DNA from: JACJWR01 sp964556255
GTDB lineage: Bacteria > Actinomycetota > Actinomycetes > S36-B12 > UBA10799
Direction: 5' to 3'
Assembly: GCA_964556255.1 (NCBI GenBank)
Contig: CAZKVQ010000067.1
Span: 1 to 12,414 of the forward strand
DNA length: 12,414 bases
The number at the start of each line of letters is the position of its first letter. Position 1 is the first letter of the stretch. The notes below the pieces were generated by a model, which saw nothing but the letters and a program-made list of their open reading frames with translations, was not told the origin of the DNA and did no database searches. Made by a program: the position numbers and the translations under genes. This document shows, in pieces, positions 1-9,626 of the stretch.

Positions 1-2132
1 AAGTCGACCGTGCGGCCCTGGCCGTCGGTGAGCCGCCCGTCGTCGAGCACCTGGAGCAGGATGTCGAAGGTCTCCGGGTGCGCCTTCTCGACCTCGTCGA
101 GCAGGACGACGCTGTACGGCCGACGACGCACCGCCTCGGTGAGCTGACCGCCCTCCTCGTAGCCGACGTAGCCGGGGGGTGCACCGACCAGCCGCGCGAC
201 GGAGTGCTTCTCGCCGTACTCGCTCATGTCGATGCGGATCATGGCGCGCTCGTCGTCGAACAGGAATTCGGCCAAGGCCTTCGCGAGCTCGGTCTTTCCG
301 ACACCGGTCGGTCCGAGGAAGAGGAAGGAACCCGTCGGCCGGTTCGGGTCGGCGATCCCTGCCCGGGAGCGGCGAACTGCATCGGACACCGTGCGCACGG
401 CATCGTCCTGCCCGATGACCCGCTCGCCGAGGAACGACTCCATCCGCAGCAGCTTGTCGGATTCGCCCTCCAGCATCCGCCCGGCCGGGATTCCGGTCCA
501 CGCGGACACCACCTCGGCGACATCGTCGGGACCCACCTCCTCACCCACCATGCCCTCCCGGGCATTCGAGTCGGCCGTGGCCTCCTCCAGGTCCGCTTCC
601 AGACCGGGCAGTTCGGCATACAGGATCCGTGACGCCTGCTCGAAGTCTCCGTCGCGCTGCGCCCGCTCCGCCGTCGATCGCAGCTCATCGATGCGGATCT
701 TCAGCTCCCCGATCCGATCCAGACCGCTCTTCTCCTGCTCCCAGAGCGCCCGTAAGCCCCGCAGTGCCTCTTCCTTGTCGGCGATGTCCGTCTGCAGCTT
801 CTTCAGGCGCGCCTTGGATCCCTCGTCGGTCTCGGCCGAGAGCGCCATCTCCTCCATCCGCAGCCGATCCACCTGACGTTGCAGACTGTCGATCTCCTCA
901 GGGGAGGAATCGATCGCCATCCGCAGACGGCTGGAGGCCTCGTCGACGAGGTCGATGGCCTTGTCTGGCAGGTAGCGCGAGGTGATGTAGCGGTCCGACA
1001 GCGTGGCGGCAGCGACGAGGGCCGCATCTGCGATGGCGACCTTGTGGTGCGCCTCGTACTTCTCCTTGATGCCGCGCAGGATGCCGATCGTGTCCTCGAC
1101 ACTCGGCTCCCCGACGAACACCTGCTGGAACCGACGTTCGAGCGCCGGATCCTTCTCGATGTGCTCCCGGTACTCGTCCAGGGTGGTCGCACCGACCATC
1201 CGGAGTTCGCCGCGCGCGAGCATCGGCTTCAGCATGTTGCCCGCATCCATGGCGCTGTCCCCGGAGGCACCCGCACCGACCACCGTGTGAAGTTCGTCGA
1301 TGAACGTGATGATCTGACCGTCGGAGTTCTTGATCTCCTCGAGTACGGCTTTCAGCCGCTCCTCGAACTCGCCGCGGTACTTGGCGCCGGCAACCATGCT
1401 GCTGAGGTCGAGGGCGATCAAGGTCTTCCCACGCAGCGATTCGGGCACATCCCCGTCGACGATGCGCTGTGCCAGGCCCTCCACCACTGCGGTCTTCCCC
1501 ACCCCGGGCTCACCGATCAGCACCGGGTTGTTCTTGGTGCGCCGCGACAGCACCTGGATGACACGACGAATCTCGGCATCCCGGCCGATGACGGGATCGA
1601 TCTTGCCCTCCGCGGCCCGCGCCGTGAGGTCGACGCCGAACTTCTCCAATGCCTGGAACGTGCCCTCTGGATCGGCGCTGGTGACGCGGTCCCCGCCCCG
1701 AACCTTCGATAGGGCGTCCATCAGCTGTTCCGGGCCCGCCCCGGCGCCGACGAGGAGATCGGACACCCCCGGGCCACCGTCCGCCGACAGCGCGATCAAC
1801 AGATGTTCGGTCGAGACGAAGTCGTCACCGCGTTCCTTGGCAATGTCCTGGGCCTTCTGCAGCACCGCGTACATGCTGCGTGACAAGCCGGGCGTGCCGA
1901 CGGTGCCCCCCGAGGCCTTGGGCAGGGCATTCATCTCGGCCGTGACCTTCGCGGCCAGCGCAGCGCGGTCGACGCCCACCGCGTCGAGCAGCGCACTGGC
2001 AATGCCCTCGCCCTGCCCGAGCAGGGCGTCGAGCAGGTGCACCGGCGCCACCTCGGGGTTGCCGTTGGCGGCGGCGCGGCGCACGGCAGCGCCGAGTGCG
2101 TCCTGACTCTTGGTCGTGAATTCGATGTCCAT
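1..2132 (-). CDS. clpB: ATP-dependent disaggregase ClpB (Hsp100), 3'-truncated by window edge
   Basis: ClpB is a cytoplasmic AAA+ hexamer that threads aggregated proteins through its pore and passes them to DnaK/DnaJ/GrpE. About 710 codons are visible from the ATG at 2132 (protein begins MDIEFTTKSQDALG). A purine-rich GAAGGA lies just upstream. An N-terminal Clp repeat domain comes first. D1 Walker A GEPGVGKT is at residues 207-214 and Walker B IITFIDEL near 274-281. A long coiled-coil middle domain of about 410-530 is the mark of ClpB as opposed to ClpA or ClpC. D2 Walker A GPTGVGKT is at 607-614, the pore-loop region GAPPGYVGYEEGG follows, and Walker B VVLLDEVEKAH is at 675-685. Family members have about 850-870 residues, so roughly the last 140-150 lie beyond position 1. 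It is the last gene seen in the dnaK operon, 35 nt after hspR. Nothing in the visible part suggests loss of function. Confidence 0.97.
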   Translation of the reverse strand, partial: MDIEFTTKSQDALGAAVRRAAANGNPEVAPVHLLDALLGQGEGIASALLDAVGVDRAALAAKVTAEMNALPKASGGTVGTPGLSRSMYAVLQKAQDIAKERGDDFVSTEHLLIALSADGGPGVSDLLVGAGAGPEQLMDALSKVRGGDRVTSADPEGTFQALEKFGVDLTARAAEGKIDPVIGRDAEIRRVIQVLSRRTKNNPVLIGEPGVGKTAVVEGLAQRIVDGDVPESLRGKTLIALDLSSMVAGAKYRGEFEERLKAVLEEIKNSDGQIITFIDELHTVVGAGASGDSAMDAGNMLKPMLARGELRMVGATTLDEYREHIEKDPALERRFQQVFVGEPSVEDTIGILRGIKEKYEAHHKVAIADAALVAAATLSDRYITSRYLPDKAIDLVDEASSRLRMAIDSSPEEIDSLQRQVDRLRMEEMALSAETDEGSKARLKKLQTDIADKEEALRGLRALWEQEKSGLDRIGELKIRIDELRSTAERAQRDGDFEQASRILYAELPGLEADLEEATADSNAREGMVGEEVGPDDVAEVVSAWTGIPAGRMLEGESDKLLRMESFLGERVIGQDDAVRTVSDAVRRSRAGIADPNRPTGSFLFLGPTGVGKTELAKALAEFLFDDERAMIRIDMSEYGEKHSVARLVGAPPGYVGYEEGGQLTEAVRRRPYSVVLLDEVEKAHPETFDILLQVLDDGRLTDGQGRTVD

Positions 2133-2167
2133 GGTCCTTCGCTTTCGTCCTGTCTAGTTCGTCACGT

Positions 2168-2518
2168 TCATCTGTTGCGTCGCTGCGGCCGCCATACGAC
2201 CAAAGCTGTGCTGGACTGCTCCCGCGTGGCAGAGGCCAACTGCTCCCGCAACTCGGCCACCTCCTCCTGTAGGTCCAGCACCCGCTGAACGCCGGCCAGG
2301 TTCATGCCCTCGGCGGCCAGCCGCTGGATCTCTCGCAGACGTGCCACATCCCGCATGGAGTAGAGCCGGTTGCGGCCACCGGCCCTACGTGGCGTCACCA
2401 GACCCAGGCGATCGTATTGCCGCAGAGTCTGTGGGTGCAGCCCGGAGAGTTGAGCAGCCACCGAGATGACGTACACCGGCGTCTCCTCGGACATGAAGTC
2501 AGAGGGATCGGTACTCAT
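2168..2518 (-). CDS. hspR: HspR, MerR-family heat-shock repressor
   Basis: This 116-residue protein is the autoregulatory repressor of the actinobacterial dnaK regulon. In the known family it binds HAIR operators with DnaK as co-repressor. An N-terminal MerR-type winged helix-turn-helix is visible (VYVISVAAQLSGLHPQTLRQYDRLGLVTPRR, roughly residues 15-45), then RLYSMRDVARLREIQ and NLAGVQRVLDL, and a short coiled coil at about 84-100. The C-terminal STALVVWRPQRR closely resembles the tail I recall for mycobacterial HspR, which supports the name over generic MerR. The ATG overlaps the dnaJ stop codon (ATGA), implying translational coupling. Met9 is an alternative start. The likely target is the HAIR-like site at 6207-6227 in front of dnaK, closing a feedback loop within its own operon. 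Confidence 0.95.
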   Translation of the reverse strand: MSTDPSDFMSEETPVYVISVAAQLSGLHPQTLRQYDRLGLVTPRRAGGRNRLYSMRDVARLREIQRLAAEGMNLAGVQRVLDLQEEVAELREQLASATREQSSTALVVWRPQRRNR

Positions 2519-3675
2519 GTGGCCCCTCCTGCCTGCGTCATCAGATCAGCCCGCGGATTGTGGTCACCGGTCGCATCGCGGTAGGCCTTCAACGCTTCGC
2601 GGCCGGCATCGTTGAGGTTCGGTGGCACGGCGACCCGAACCGTTACCAGCAGGTCACCCTTGGTGCCGTCACGCCGGGTTGCGCCCCGACCGCGTACCCG
2701 GAAGGTCCGCCCGTTGGCTGTACCCGGTGGCACATTCAGGGTGACGGTGCCGCCGCCGAGGACGGGTACCTTCACATGCGCGCCGAGCGCAGCCTCGTCG
2801 AAGGTGACCGGGAGCACCAGTTCGAGATTGTCGCCCTCGCGGGTGAAGACCGGGTGCTTGTCGACGTGCACCACGATGTACAAATCGCCGTCAGGGCCGC
2901 CGCCCTCACCCGGGCCGCCCTTGCCCTTCAGCCGGATGCGTTGTTCACCCTTCACGCCGGCGGGTATCCGAGCGTTGACGGTCTTCGTGCTCTGGGCGCG
3001 TCCGCTGCCGTAACACGTCATGCAGGGGTCGTCCACGACCAGACCGCGACCCAGACACTCGTCACACGGTTCCGGCAGTGCGAAGCCCCCCGCGTTGCGC
3101 ATTGTCTGGCCGGTGCCCTCGCAGGTCGGGCAGACCCGAGGGGTGGTGCCGGCCTTCGCCCCGGTCCCGTGGCAGACGCCGCAGGCGCCCTCGGTCGAGA
3201 GCCGCAACGGCAGCGTGACGCCGTCGAGGGCCTCGGTGAAGCTGATGTTCACCTCGGACTCGATGTCCTGTCCGCGCCGTCCGCGGGTGCGTTGGCTGGT
3301 GCCTCCGCCGCGGTTGAACAGTCCGCCGAAGACGTCTCCGAACCCGCCCGCGGCCGAACCTGCCCGGCCGAACAGGTCGCCGAGGTCGGCCGAGTACGAA
3401 CCTCCGCCACCGCCGCTACCGGGGAAGCGGAAGCCCCCCGAACCCACGGCCTCCCGGAACTCGTCGTATTCCTTGCGCTTCTCCGGATCGCCGACGACGT
3501 CGTAGGCCTCACTGACCGCCTTGAACTTCTCCTCGGCCTTGGGATCCGGGTTGGCATCCGGGTGGAGTTCCCTCGCCAGTTTTCGGTAGGCCTTCTTGAT
3601 GTCCGCCCCGTCTGCGGTCTTCGAGACGCCGAGATCCTTGTAGTAGTCCTTGTCAACCCAGTCCTGCTGGCTCAT
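2515..3675 (-). CDS. dnaJ: DnaJ (Hsp40), type I co-chaperone
   Basis: DnaJ delivers unfolded clients to DnaK and stimulates its ATPase. The 386-residue protein has every part of a class A Hsp40. The J-domain covers about residues 10-75 with the catalytic HPD at 38-40. A Gly/Phe-rich linker runs about 78-125 (GSGGGGGSYS, GGFGDVFGGLF). Four CxxCxGxG zinc repeats have cysteine pairs at 165/168, 182/185, 204/207 and 218/221. Two beta-barrel client-binding domains follow. The leading MSQQDWVDKDYYKDLGV resembles the actinobacterial DnaJ1 paralogue that lives in the dnaK operon. Start choice is firm: a GGGAGGAGGGA Shine-Dalgarno sits 5 nt before the ATG. It starts 31 nt after grpE ends, and its stop overlaps the hspR start. 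Confidence 0.97.
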   Translation of the reverse strand: MSQQDWVDKDYYKDLGVSKTADGADIKKAYRKLARELHPDANPDPKAEEKFKAVSEAYDVVGDPEKRKEYDEFREAVGSGGFRFPGSGGGGGSYSADLGDLFGRAGSAAGGFGDVFGGLFNRGGGTSQRTRGRRGQDIESEVNISFTEALDGVTLPLRLSTEGACGVCHGTGAKAGTTPRVCPTCEGTGQTMRNAGGFALPEPCDECLGRGLVVDDPCMTCYGSGRAQSTKTVNARIPAGVKGEQRIRLKGKGGPGEGGGPDGDLYIVVHVDKHPVFTREGDNLELVLPVTFDEAALGAHVKVPVLGGGTVTLNVPPGTANGRTFRVRGRGATRRDGTKGDLLVTVRVAVPPNLNDAGREALKAYRDATGDHNPRADLMTQAGGAT

Positions 3676-3706
3676 CGGCGTCCCTCCTCCCAGGTACTTC
3701 GATTAC

Positions 3707-4302
3707 TCACTCAGTGACACCCACGCGAGCCGGGCGCACGACCCGTTCACCCATGCGGTATCCGGGTTGGTAGATGGCGCTGCACACGGCGGGGCCATCG
3801 TTGCCGTCCCCCTCGGCGTGCGTCATCGCCTCATGGATAGCGGGGTCGAACACGTCGCCGACCTCGCCGTAGCGGAGCACGCCCAATCTGGTCAGCGCAG
3901 CGTTCAGGTTGTCGGCGATGGCCTTCGTTGGGCCATCGAGTTCGCCATGTTCGGCAGCCCGATCAATGTCATCGAGGGTGTCGATCAGAGCGGTGACCAC
4001 ATCGGCCCGACCCTTGAGCCGTGATTCGGAGATCTCCCGTTGGGTGCGGTCGCGGTAGTTCTTGTACTCCGCGGCCAACCGCTGCAACGTCTCGGTGAGT
4101 TCCGCCACCTCGGCGCTCTGGGCCTCCGCGGCATCGTCGGCCGCATCCACGATCTCAGCGTCGACAACATCGGCCGAATCCGACGCCGGGCCGCCGGCCG
4201 GCGCTCGGACCTCCCCCGTCTCGGGGTCGATCCGGCGCCGGTCGGTGATCCGCACGGATTCCGCCGCTTCTTCGGCTTCCTCGCGCAGTTCGTCGTCCGA
4301 GG

Positions 4303-4306
<4 letters not shown>
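3707..4306 (-). CDS. grpE: GrpE, nucleotide-exchange factor of DnaK
   Basis: GrpE dimers release ADP from DnaK and reset the folding cycle. The protein has 199 residues. An acidic, probably disordered N-terminus includes TDRRRIDPETGEVR (21-34), typical of actinobacterial GrpE. A long helix/coiled coil runs about 64-120 (AEVAELTETLQRLAAEYKNYRDRTQRE). The compact C-terminal beta domain carries DVFDPAIHEAM (151-161) and the closing YRMGERVVRPARVGV. The start is GTG, not ATG, and overlaps the dnaK TGA by 4 nt (GTGA), so translation is likely coupled to dnaK. Oddity: residues 46-54, DVVDAEIVD, repeat the acidic tail motif of DnaK next door, and the underlying DNA is nearly identical (see the repeat entry). 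The call itself is not in doubt. Confidence 0.96.
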
Positions 4307-6126
<1,820 letters not shown>

Positions 6127-6134
6127 GTGTGTTT

Positions 6135-6140
6135 CCTCCT
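6135..6140 (-). promoter_or_regulatory. Strong Shine-Dalgarno of dnaK
   Basis: AGGAGG on the minus strand, 8 nt before the dnaK ATG at 6126. It is a full match to the anti-Shine-Dalgarno core and fixes the dnaK start. Confidence 0.85.
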
Positions 6141-6206
6141 GCAGATGTGGTGGTACCGATGACTGTTCTACGATTTCGCTGTTGAGGCAACTCGGAAGGC
6201 ACGTAC

Positions 6207-6227
6207 CTTGAGTCGACTCGACGCAAT
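6207..6227. promoter_or_regulatory. HAIR-like operator (HspR binding site) upstream of dnaK
   Basis: The plus strand reads CTTGAGT, 7 bases, ACGCAAT. The published HAIR consensus is CTTGAGT-N7-ACTCAAG, so one arm is perfect and the other matches 5 of 7 with the exact spacing. It lies about 80 bp before the dnaK ATG, where HspR operators of actinobacteria sit, and hspR is the fourth gene of the same operon. Binding by HspR with DnaK would shut the operon under non-stress conditions. I found no second clear HAIR copy and no CIRCE element nearby. Confidence 0.8.
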
Positions 6228-6239
6228 CTCTGTGAGTAG

Positions 6240-6266
6240 AACCTCGGGTAGTTGCTTCATATTCCG
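6240..6266 (-). promoter_or_regulatory. Candidate SigR/SigH-type promoter of the dnaK operon
   Basis: The minus strand holds CGGAAT (6266-6261), 18 bases, then GTTC (from 6242), an exact match to the core GGAAT-N18-GTT of the thiol-stress/heat sigma factors SigR (Streptomyces) and SigH (mycobacteria). The predicted start of transcription would fall near 6233, a few bases before the HAIR-like site, leaving a leader of about 105 nt. SigH control of dnaK is known in mycobacteria. A further vegetative-type hexamer TAGAAC (minus, about 6165-6170) has no convincing -35 box, so the housekeeping promoter stays unresolved. Confidence 0.55.
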
Positions 6267-6305
6267 CCGCGGCGGTCTTCTATCGCCGGGTGTTGGTGAT
6301 GTACC

Positions 6306-7799
6306 TCACACTCGCGGCGCAGGGACTCTGCGCAGCGGAAATACCAGGCTCACGAGCAGCATCAGGACAGCCCCTACCAGCGACCACAGCGCAACCCGGA
6401 GAAAGAAGGCCCCGAGCCACACGTGCTTGGCGATCTCGAAGTAGCCGTCACCGAGGGACGCCACCACCAGCCCCAGTCCCGCCAGCGCAGCGATGCCCGC
6501 CAGTACGGCGGGTGGACTCGGTCGTGAGCGCCTGCGCAACAGTCCGAAGACGCCTGCAACCAGACCGACTACCACAAGCGCCGTGGGGAACCACGGCGTC
6601 GGCATCTCGGCCAGCCAGTTGCGAAGGGATACCGGATCGGACCCCGCGGCACCAGCCGACTCCTCTTTCGTCACGCCGGCGACGTTGTCGGGCTGGGCCC
6701 CCAGCGGCCACCAAACGAGGTAGTGCAAGTCGCTACCCGCAGTCGCCTGCAGACCCACGCCCACGGCGCGCAGGGCCACGGCTGGATGCTGGAGCAGCAA
6801 TGAGGTCGCCCGGGCCCGATAAGCGGTCGGATCATTGTCGATCTGGGCCAGCCCAGGCTGGTCGGGTGTCAACAGAGGACGGGGGGTGCCGGCCAATCGC
6901 TGGGCGGCGGGGGGAAGGCCCAACTCGGTCGCCGAACCTGGAATCTCGGTGAGTACGAGGGTGTAGATGAGATTCTGCACATTCGTGCGCTTGTACAGCC
7001 GGTACTGCCAGTGCGCCGCATCCCTCACCAGCGCACCGCCGGCGACCAGCAGGAGTAACGCCGCCAAGCCTCCCGCCACGTGGGCCCGCCACCGTGGACG
7101 AGGGGTACCTATACCGATGCACAGGGCCACCGCGACCGCCAACAGTAGCATCGGGGCGTAGGCCACCTTGGCCGAAACGGCCCAGATCGATCCGACCACG
7201 ACGAGGCCCAGCGCGAGGATCCTGGGCCACCTGTCCGCCGGCGAGGTCACCAGCAGTACCGCGACACCGGTGACGAACCCGTAGGCCCCGATCAAACCGG
7301 CCGGCTCGCCGTACGTCGACAACAGGAACCGGCCGAAGTCAGGGGTCAGCAGCGCGACCAGGCCGGGTAACAGGATGGCTAAGCGGTTCCAGCCTCGCCC
7401 AGTCACGGCCCACGCCCCCACTGCGGTGATCGCCGAGGCGACGCCGACGTAGATCCACGCCAGCGTTCGCAGGTCGAACACCTCCGCGGGGTTGAGGCGG
7501 TCAGCGGCCTCCAACGCGACCAGCGCCGAGGACGGCGGCGGCCCCGGGCAGGGGGCCGCCTGCAGGTAACTCAGCACCACGCCGGGCTGCCAGGCTGAGG
7601 TCCCTTCGACTGTGTCCGGTCGCAAGCCCGCGCCGCAGTAGAGGCGAATCCCGTCGCCGTTGTCCGCAGCGCCGTGGGGGGTACTCGTCGCCAGTCCCAA
7701 TGAGATGGTCAGGCCCAGAGCACAGACGAGCCCGGCTAGGAGGGCGATCCACAGCCGCCGCGGGTTCGTGACCACGACCGGCGGTTCAGTCGAGTCCAA
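6306..7799 (-). CDS. Polytopic membrane protein, probable GT-C-like (WsfD-like) glycan glycosyltransferase
   Basis: I do not recognise this gene by name. The 497-residue product has about ten hydrophobic segments: near 16-37, 112-133, 139-155, 165-186, 193-210, 213-231, 240-258, 403-421, 430-449 and 458-487. A large, probably extracytoplasmic loop covers about 259-400. Features recalling GT-C-type hexose transferases of surface-glycan pathways (the WsfD-like group) are NGDG (47-50) just after the first segment, YGEPAG (163-168), KRTNVQNLIYTLVL followed by ELGLP and LAGT (270-305), and GDGYFEIAKHVW (450-461). Such enzymes use lipid-linked sugars at the outer membrane face; that role is inferred. 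The start shown is TTG, overlapping the cysNC end by 14 nt. An in-frame GTG at codon 9 is an alternative, and neither has a strong Shine-Dalgarno. The overlap ties it to the cysDNC transcript. Confidence 0.85.
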   Translation of the reverse strand: MDSTEPPVVVTNPRRLWIALLAGLVCALGLTISLGLATSTPHGAADNGDGIRLYCGAGLRPDTVEGTSAWQPGVVLSYLQAAPCPGPPPSSALVALEAADRLNPAEVFDLRTLAWIYVGVASAITAVGAWAVTGRGWNRLAILLPGLVALLTPDFGRFLLSTYGEPAGLIGAYGFVTGVAVLLVTSPADRWPRILALGLVVVGSIWAVSAKVAYAPMLLLAVAVALCIGIGTPRPRWRAHVAGGLAALLLLVAGGALVRDAAHWQYRLYKRTNVQNLIYTLVLTEIPGSATELGLPPAAQRLAGTPRPLLTPDQPGLAQIDNDPTAYRARATSLLLQHPAVALRAVGVGLQATAGSDLHYLVWWPLGAQPDNVAGVTKEESAGAAGSDPVSLRNWLAEMPTPWFPTALVVVGLVAGVFGLLRRRSRPSPPAVLAGIAALAGLGLVVASLGDGYFEIAKHVWLGAFFLRVALWSLVGAVLMLLVSLVFPLRRVPAPRV

Positions 7800-9624
7800 G
7801 TTCCGACAACACGGTCGTGGCGTTGTCGGTCACCGGCAATTCGCCGTCCAGATAGACATCTGGATGCGAGGGCGCCTCATACTCCTGGCCGAGTCCTGAC
7901 ATGTTGGGGATCTTCCCCTCTCGGGCTTTGGCGTACAAGCCCTTGGGGTCGCGGGCGATGCACACGTCCAACGGGGTGTCGACGAACACCTCCAGGAAGT
8001 CCTGCTCGTCGAACAGCGCTCGAGCAGCGCGCCGGTCGGTGCGGAAGGGGGACACCAGGCAGACCAGTACCACGATCCCGGCATCCATCATCAAGCGAGC
8101 AACCTCGGCCACCCTTCGGACGTTCTCTGCCCGGTCGGCGGGCGTGAAACCGAGATCCTTGGTGAGTCCATGGCGCACGCTGTCGCCGTCCAGGATGTAG
8201 CTGCGTATCCCGTGGGCGAACAGCTGACGCTCCACCTCGTTGGCGACCGAGGATTTACCCGATCCCGACAGGCCGGTGAACCAGAGCACCCGCGCCCGGG
8301 TGCCGTTGAGCGCCTCCCGGGCTTCCCGGTCGATGCCGAAATGATGCTCGGTGACGTTGGCGGAGCGCCGCAACGAGAACCTGGTGAGCCCCGCCGCCAA
8401 GCTGTCACCACTGACGCGGTCCACCAGCACGAACCCGCCGGTGTCATGGCTGCGCTGGTATTGATCCAGCGGAACCATCCTGTTGGTGGCCAACTCGATC
8501 CGACCGACGTCATTCATCTCGAGGATGCGGGCTGCCAGTTCGGTTCCGTCGGTAACGTCGAGGCGGTGCCTGATGCGGGTGACCGTGGCCGGCACCTCCA
8601 GCGGTCCCGCCCGCAAGGTGTAGCTGCGACCTGGGGCGAGCGGCTGCTCAGCCATCCACACGACGTCGGCAGCGAATCTGTCGGCCGGGACGGGCGCATC
8701 GTCGACATCGCTGAGAACATCGCCACGGGTGATGTCGAGGTCCCGATCGAGTTCGAGCGCCACCGAGAATCCTGCCGACACCGCGTCCACCTCTGCGGAC
8801 TCGTCGCCCACCAGGCTGACGATCCGACTCACGACGGCGGTCTGACCGCTGTCCGCGACCTTTACCTTCGAACCCGCCTGGACCGTTCCTGAGGCGACGA
8901 TCCCTCCGTAGCCGCGGAACCCTTCGGCGCGGATGATCGTCTGCACGGGCAGCCGGAGTCCGGCCTGCGCCTCCGACGGCAAGACCAGCGAGTCCAGTGC
9001 CGCCAGGAGCGTCGGGCCTCGGTACCACACCATCTCGTCGGACGCGGTCACGACGTTGGCCCCGGTGAGCGCGCTCACCGGGATAGCGACGACATCGTCG
9101 ACGCCGTGAGCGGCGGCCGAGACCCGGATCTCGTCGACGATCTCTTCGTATGTCGCTTGCCGGTAGCCGACTGCGTCCATCTTGTTGACGGCGAGCACGA
9201 CGTGACGCACCCCCATCAATGCGCACACCGCGAGGTGACGGTGGGTCTGGTCGCGAGTGCCTCGTCCGGCATCGGCCAGCAGGATGGCCACATCGGCGGT
9301 GGAGGCTGCCACGGCCATGTTGCGGGTGTACTGAACGTGGCCGGGGGCATCCGCCAGAATCGCCCGACGACCGGACGGCAGGTACAGGTGGCGATAGGCG
9401 ACGTCGATGGTGATGCCCTGATCCCGCTCGGCCTCGAGTCCGTCGGTGACAAGGCTGTAGTCGATCTCGCCGACCGGGACTGTGGAACCGGGGCGACGGG
9501 TTTGCCGTGCCGATTCGACCTGGTCGATGGGCAGGCTGTCGGTCTCGGCCAACAGTCGGCCAAGCAGGGTGCTCTTGCCGTCGTCGACAGAGCCGCAGGT
9601 GACGACCCGGATCAGCGTCTTCAC
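7786..9624 (-). CDS. cysNC: CysNC: sulfate adenylyltransferase large subunit fused to APS kinase
   Basis: The 612-residue bifunctional enzyme works with CysD. The CysN GTPase half drives ATP + sulfate to APS, and the CysC half phosphorylates APS to PAPS. GTPase motifs are visible: G1 GSVDDGKST (11-19), the G2 region GITIDVAYR (70-78), G3 DAPGH (92-96) and G4 NKMD (147-150). Beta-barrel domains follow to about 425, with the CysN signature TGGFVLVDRVSGDSLAAGLTRFSLRRS. The APS kinase domain starts near 445 with P-loop GLSGSGKS (451-458), DGDSVRHGL (479-487; the more usual form is DGDNVRHGL), SPFRTDR (525-531) and DPKGLYAKAREGKI (559-571). Both halves keep their motifs, so both are probably active. 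The start is GTG, 2 nt after the cysD stop, with GAGGGG a little far upstream. The stop lies inside the start region of the membrane-protein gene. Confidence 0.96.
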   Translation of the reverse strand: MKTLIRVVTCGSVDDGKSTLLGRLLAETDSLPIDQVESARQTRRPGSTVPVGEIDYSLVTDGLEAERDQGITIDVAYRHLYLPSGRRAILADAPGHVQYTRNMAVAASTADVAILLADAGRGTRDQTHRHLAVCALMGVRHVVLAVNKMDAVGYRQATYEEIVDEIRVSAAAHGVDDVVAIPVSALTGANVVTASDEMVWYRGPTLLAALDSLVLPSEAQAGLRLPVQTIIRAEGFRGYGGIVASGTVQAGSKVKVADSGQTAVVSRIVSLVGDESAEVDAVSAGFSVALELDRDLDITRGDVLSDVDDAPVPADRFAADVVWMAEQPLAPGRSYTLRAGPLEVPATVTRIRHRLDVTDGTELAARILEMNDVGRIELATNRMVPLDQYQRSHDTGGFVLVDRVSGDSLAAGLTRFSLRRSANVTEHHFGIDREAREALNGTRARVLWFTGLSGSGKSSVANEVERQLFAHGIRSYILDGDSVRHGLTKDLGFTPADRAENVRRVAEVARLMMDAGIVVLVCLVSPFRTDRRAARALFDEQDFLEVFVDTPLDVCIARDPKGLYAKAREGKIPNMSGLGQEYEAPSHPDVYLDGELPVTDNATTVLSELGLD

Positions 9625-9626
9625 CG

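Noticed and set aside
879..1712. 277-codon open frame on the plus strand opposite clpB
   Set aside because: It is an antisense shadow; the clpB D1 ATPase and middle domain on the minus strand explain this DNA.
2560..3717. 385-codon open frame on the plus strand opposite dnaJ
   Set aside because: The minus strand encodes a complete DnaJ with all domains. The antisense translation has no recognisable motif and arises from codon-position GC bias.
6264..6275. 12-bp perfect palindrome CCGCCGCGGCGG between the membrane gene and dnaK
   Set aside because: It has no loop, so at most a 4-bp hairpin stem forms, and there is no T-tract after it. Such GC palindromes are common at this base composition. 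It overlaps the candidate promoter's GGAAT by two bases but I see no operator evidence.
6282..6300. Possible terminator hairpin (ATCGCC / GGTGAT) after the membrane-protein gene
   Set aside because: The stem is only 6 bp with one non-Watson-Crick pair and no T-run, so it is too weak to call. Whether cys transcripts read through into dnaK is left open.
6127..6305. CIRCE element (HrcA site) upstream of dnaK
   Set aside because: I searched for TTAGCACTC-N9-GAGTGCTAA by eye on both strands and found no match. The HAIR-like site fits the HspR gene in the operon.
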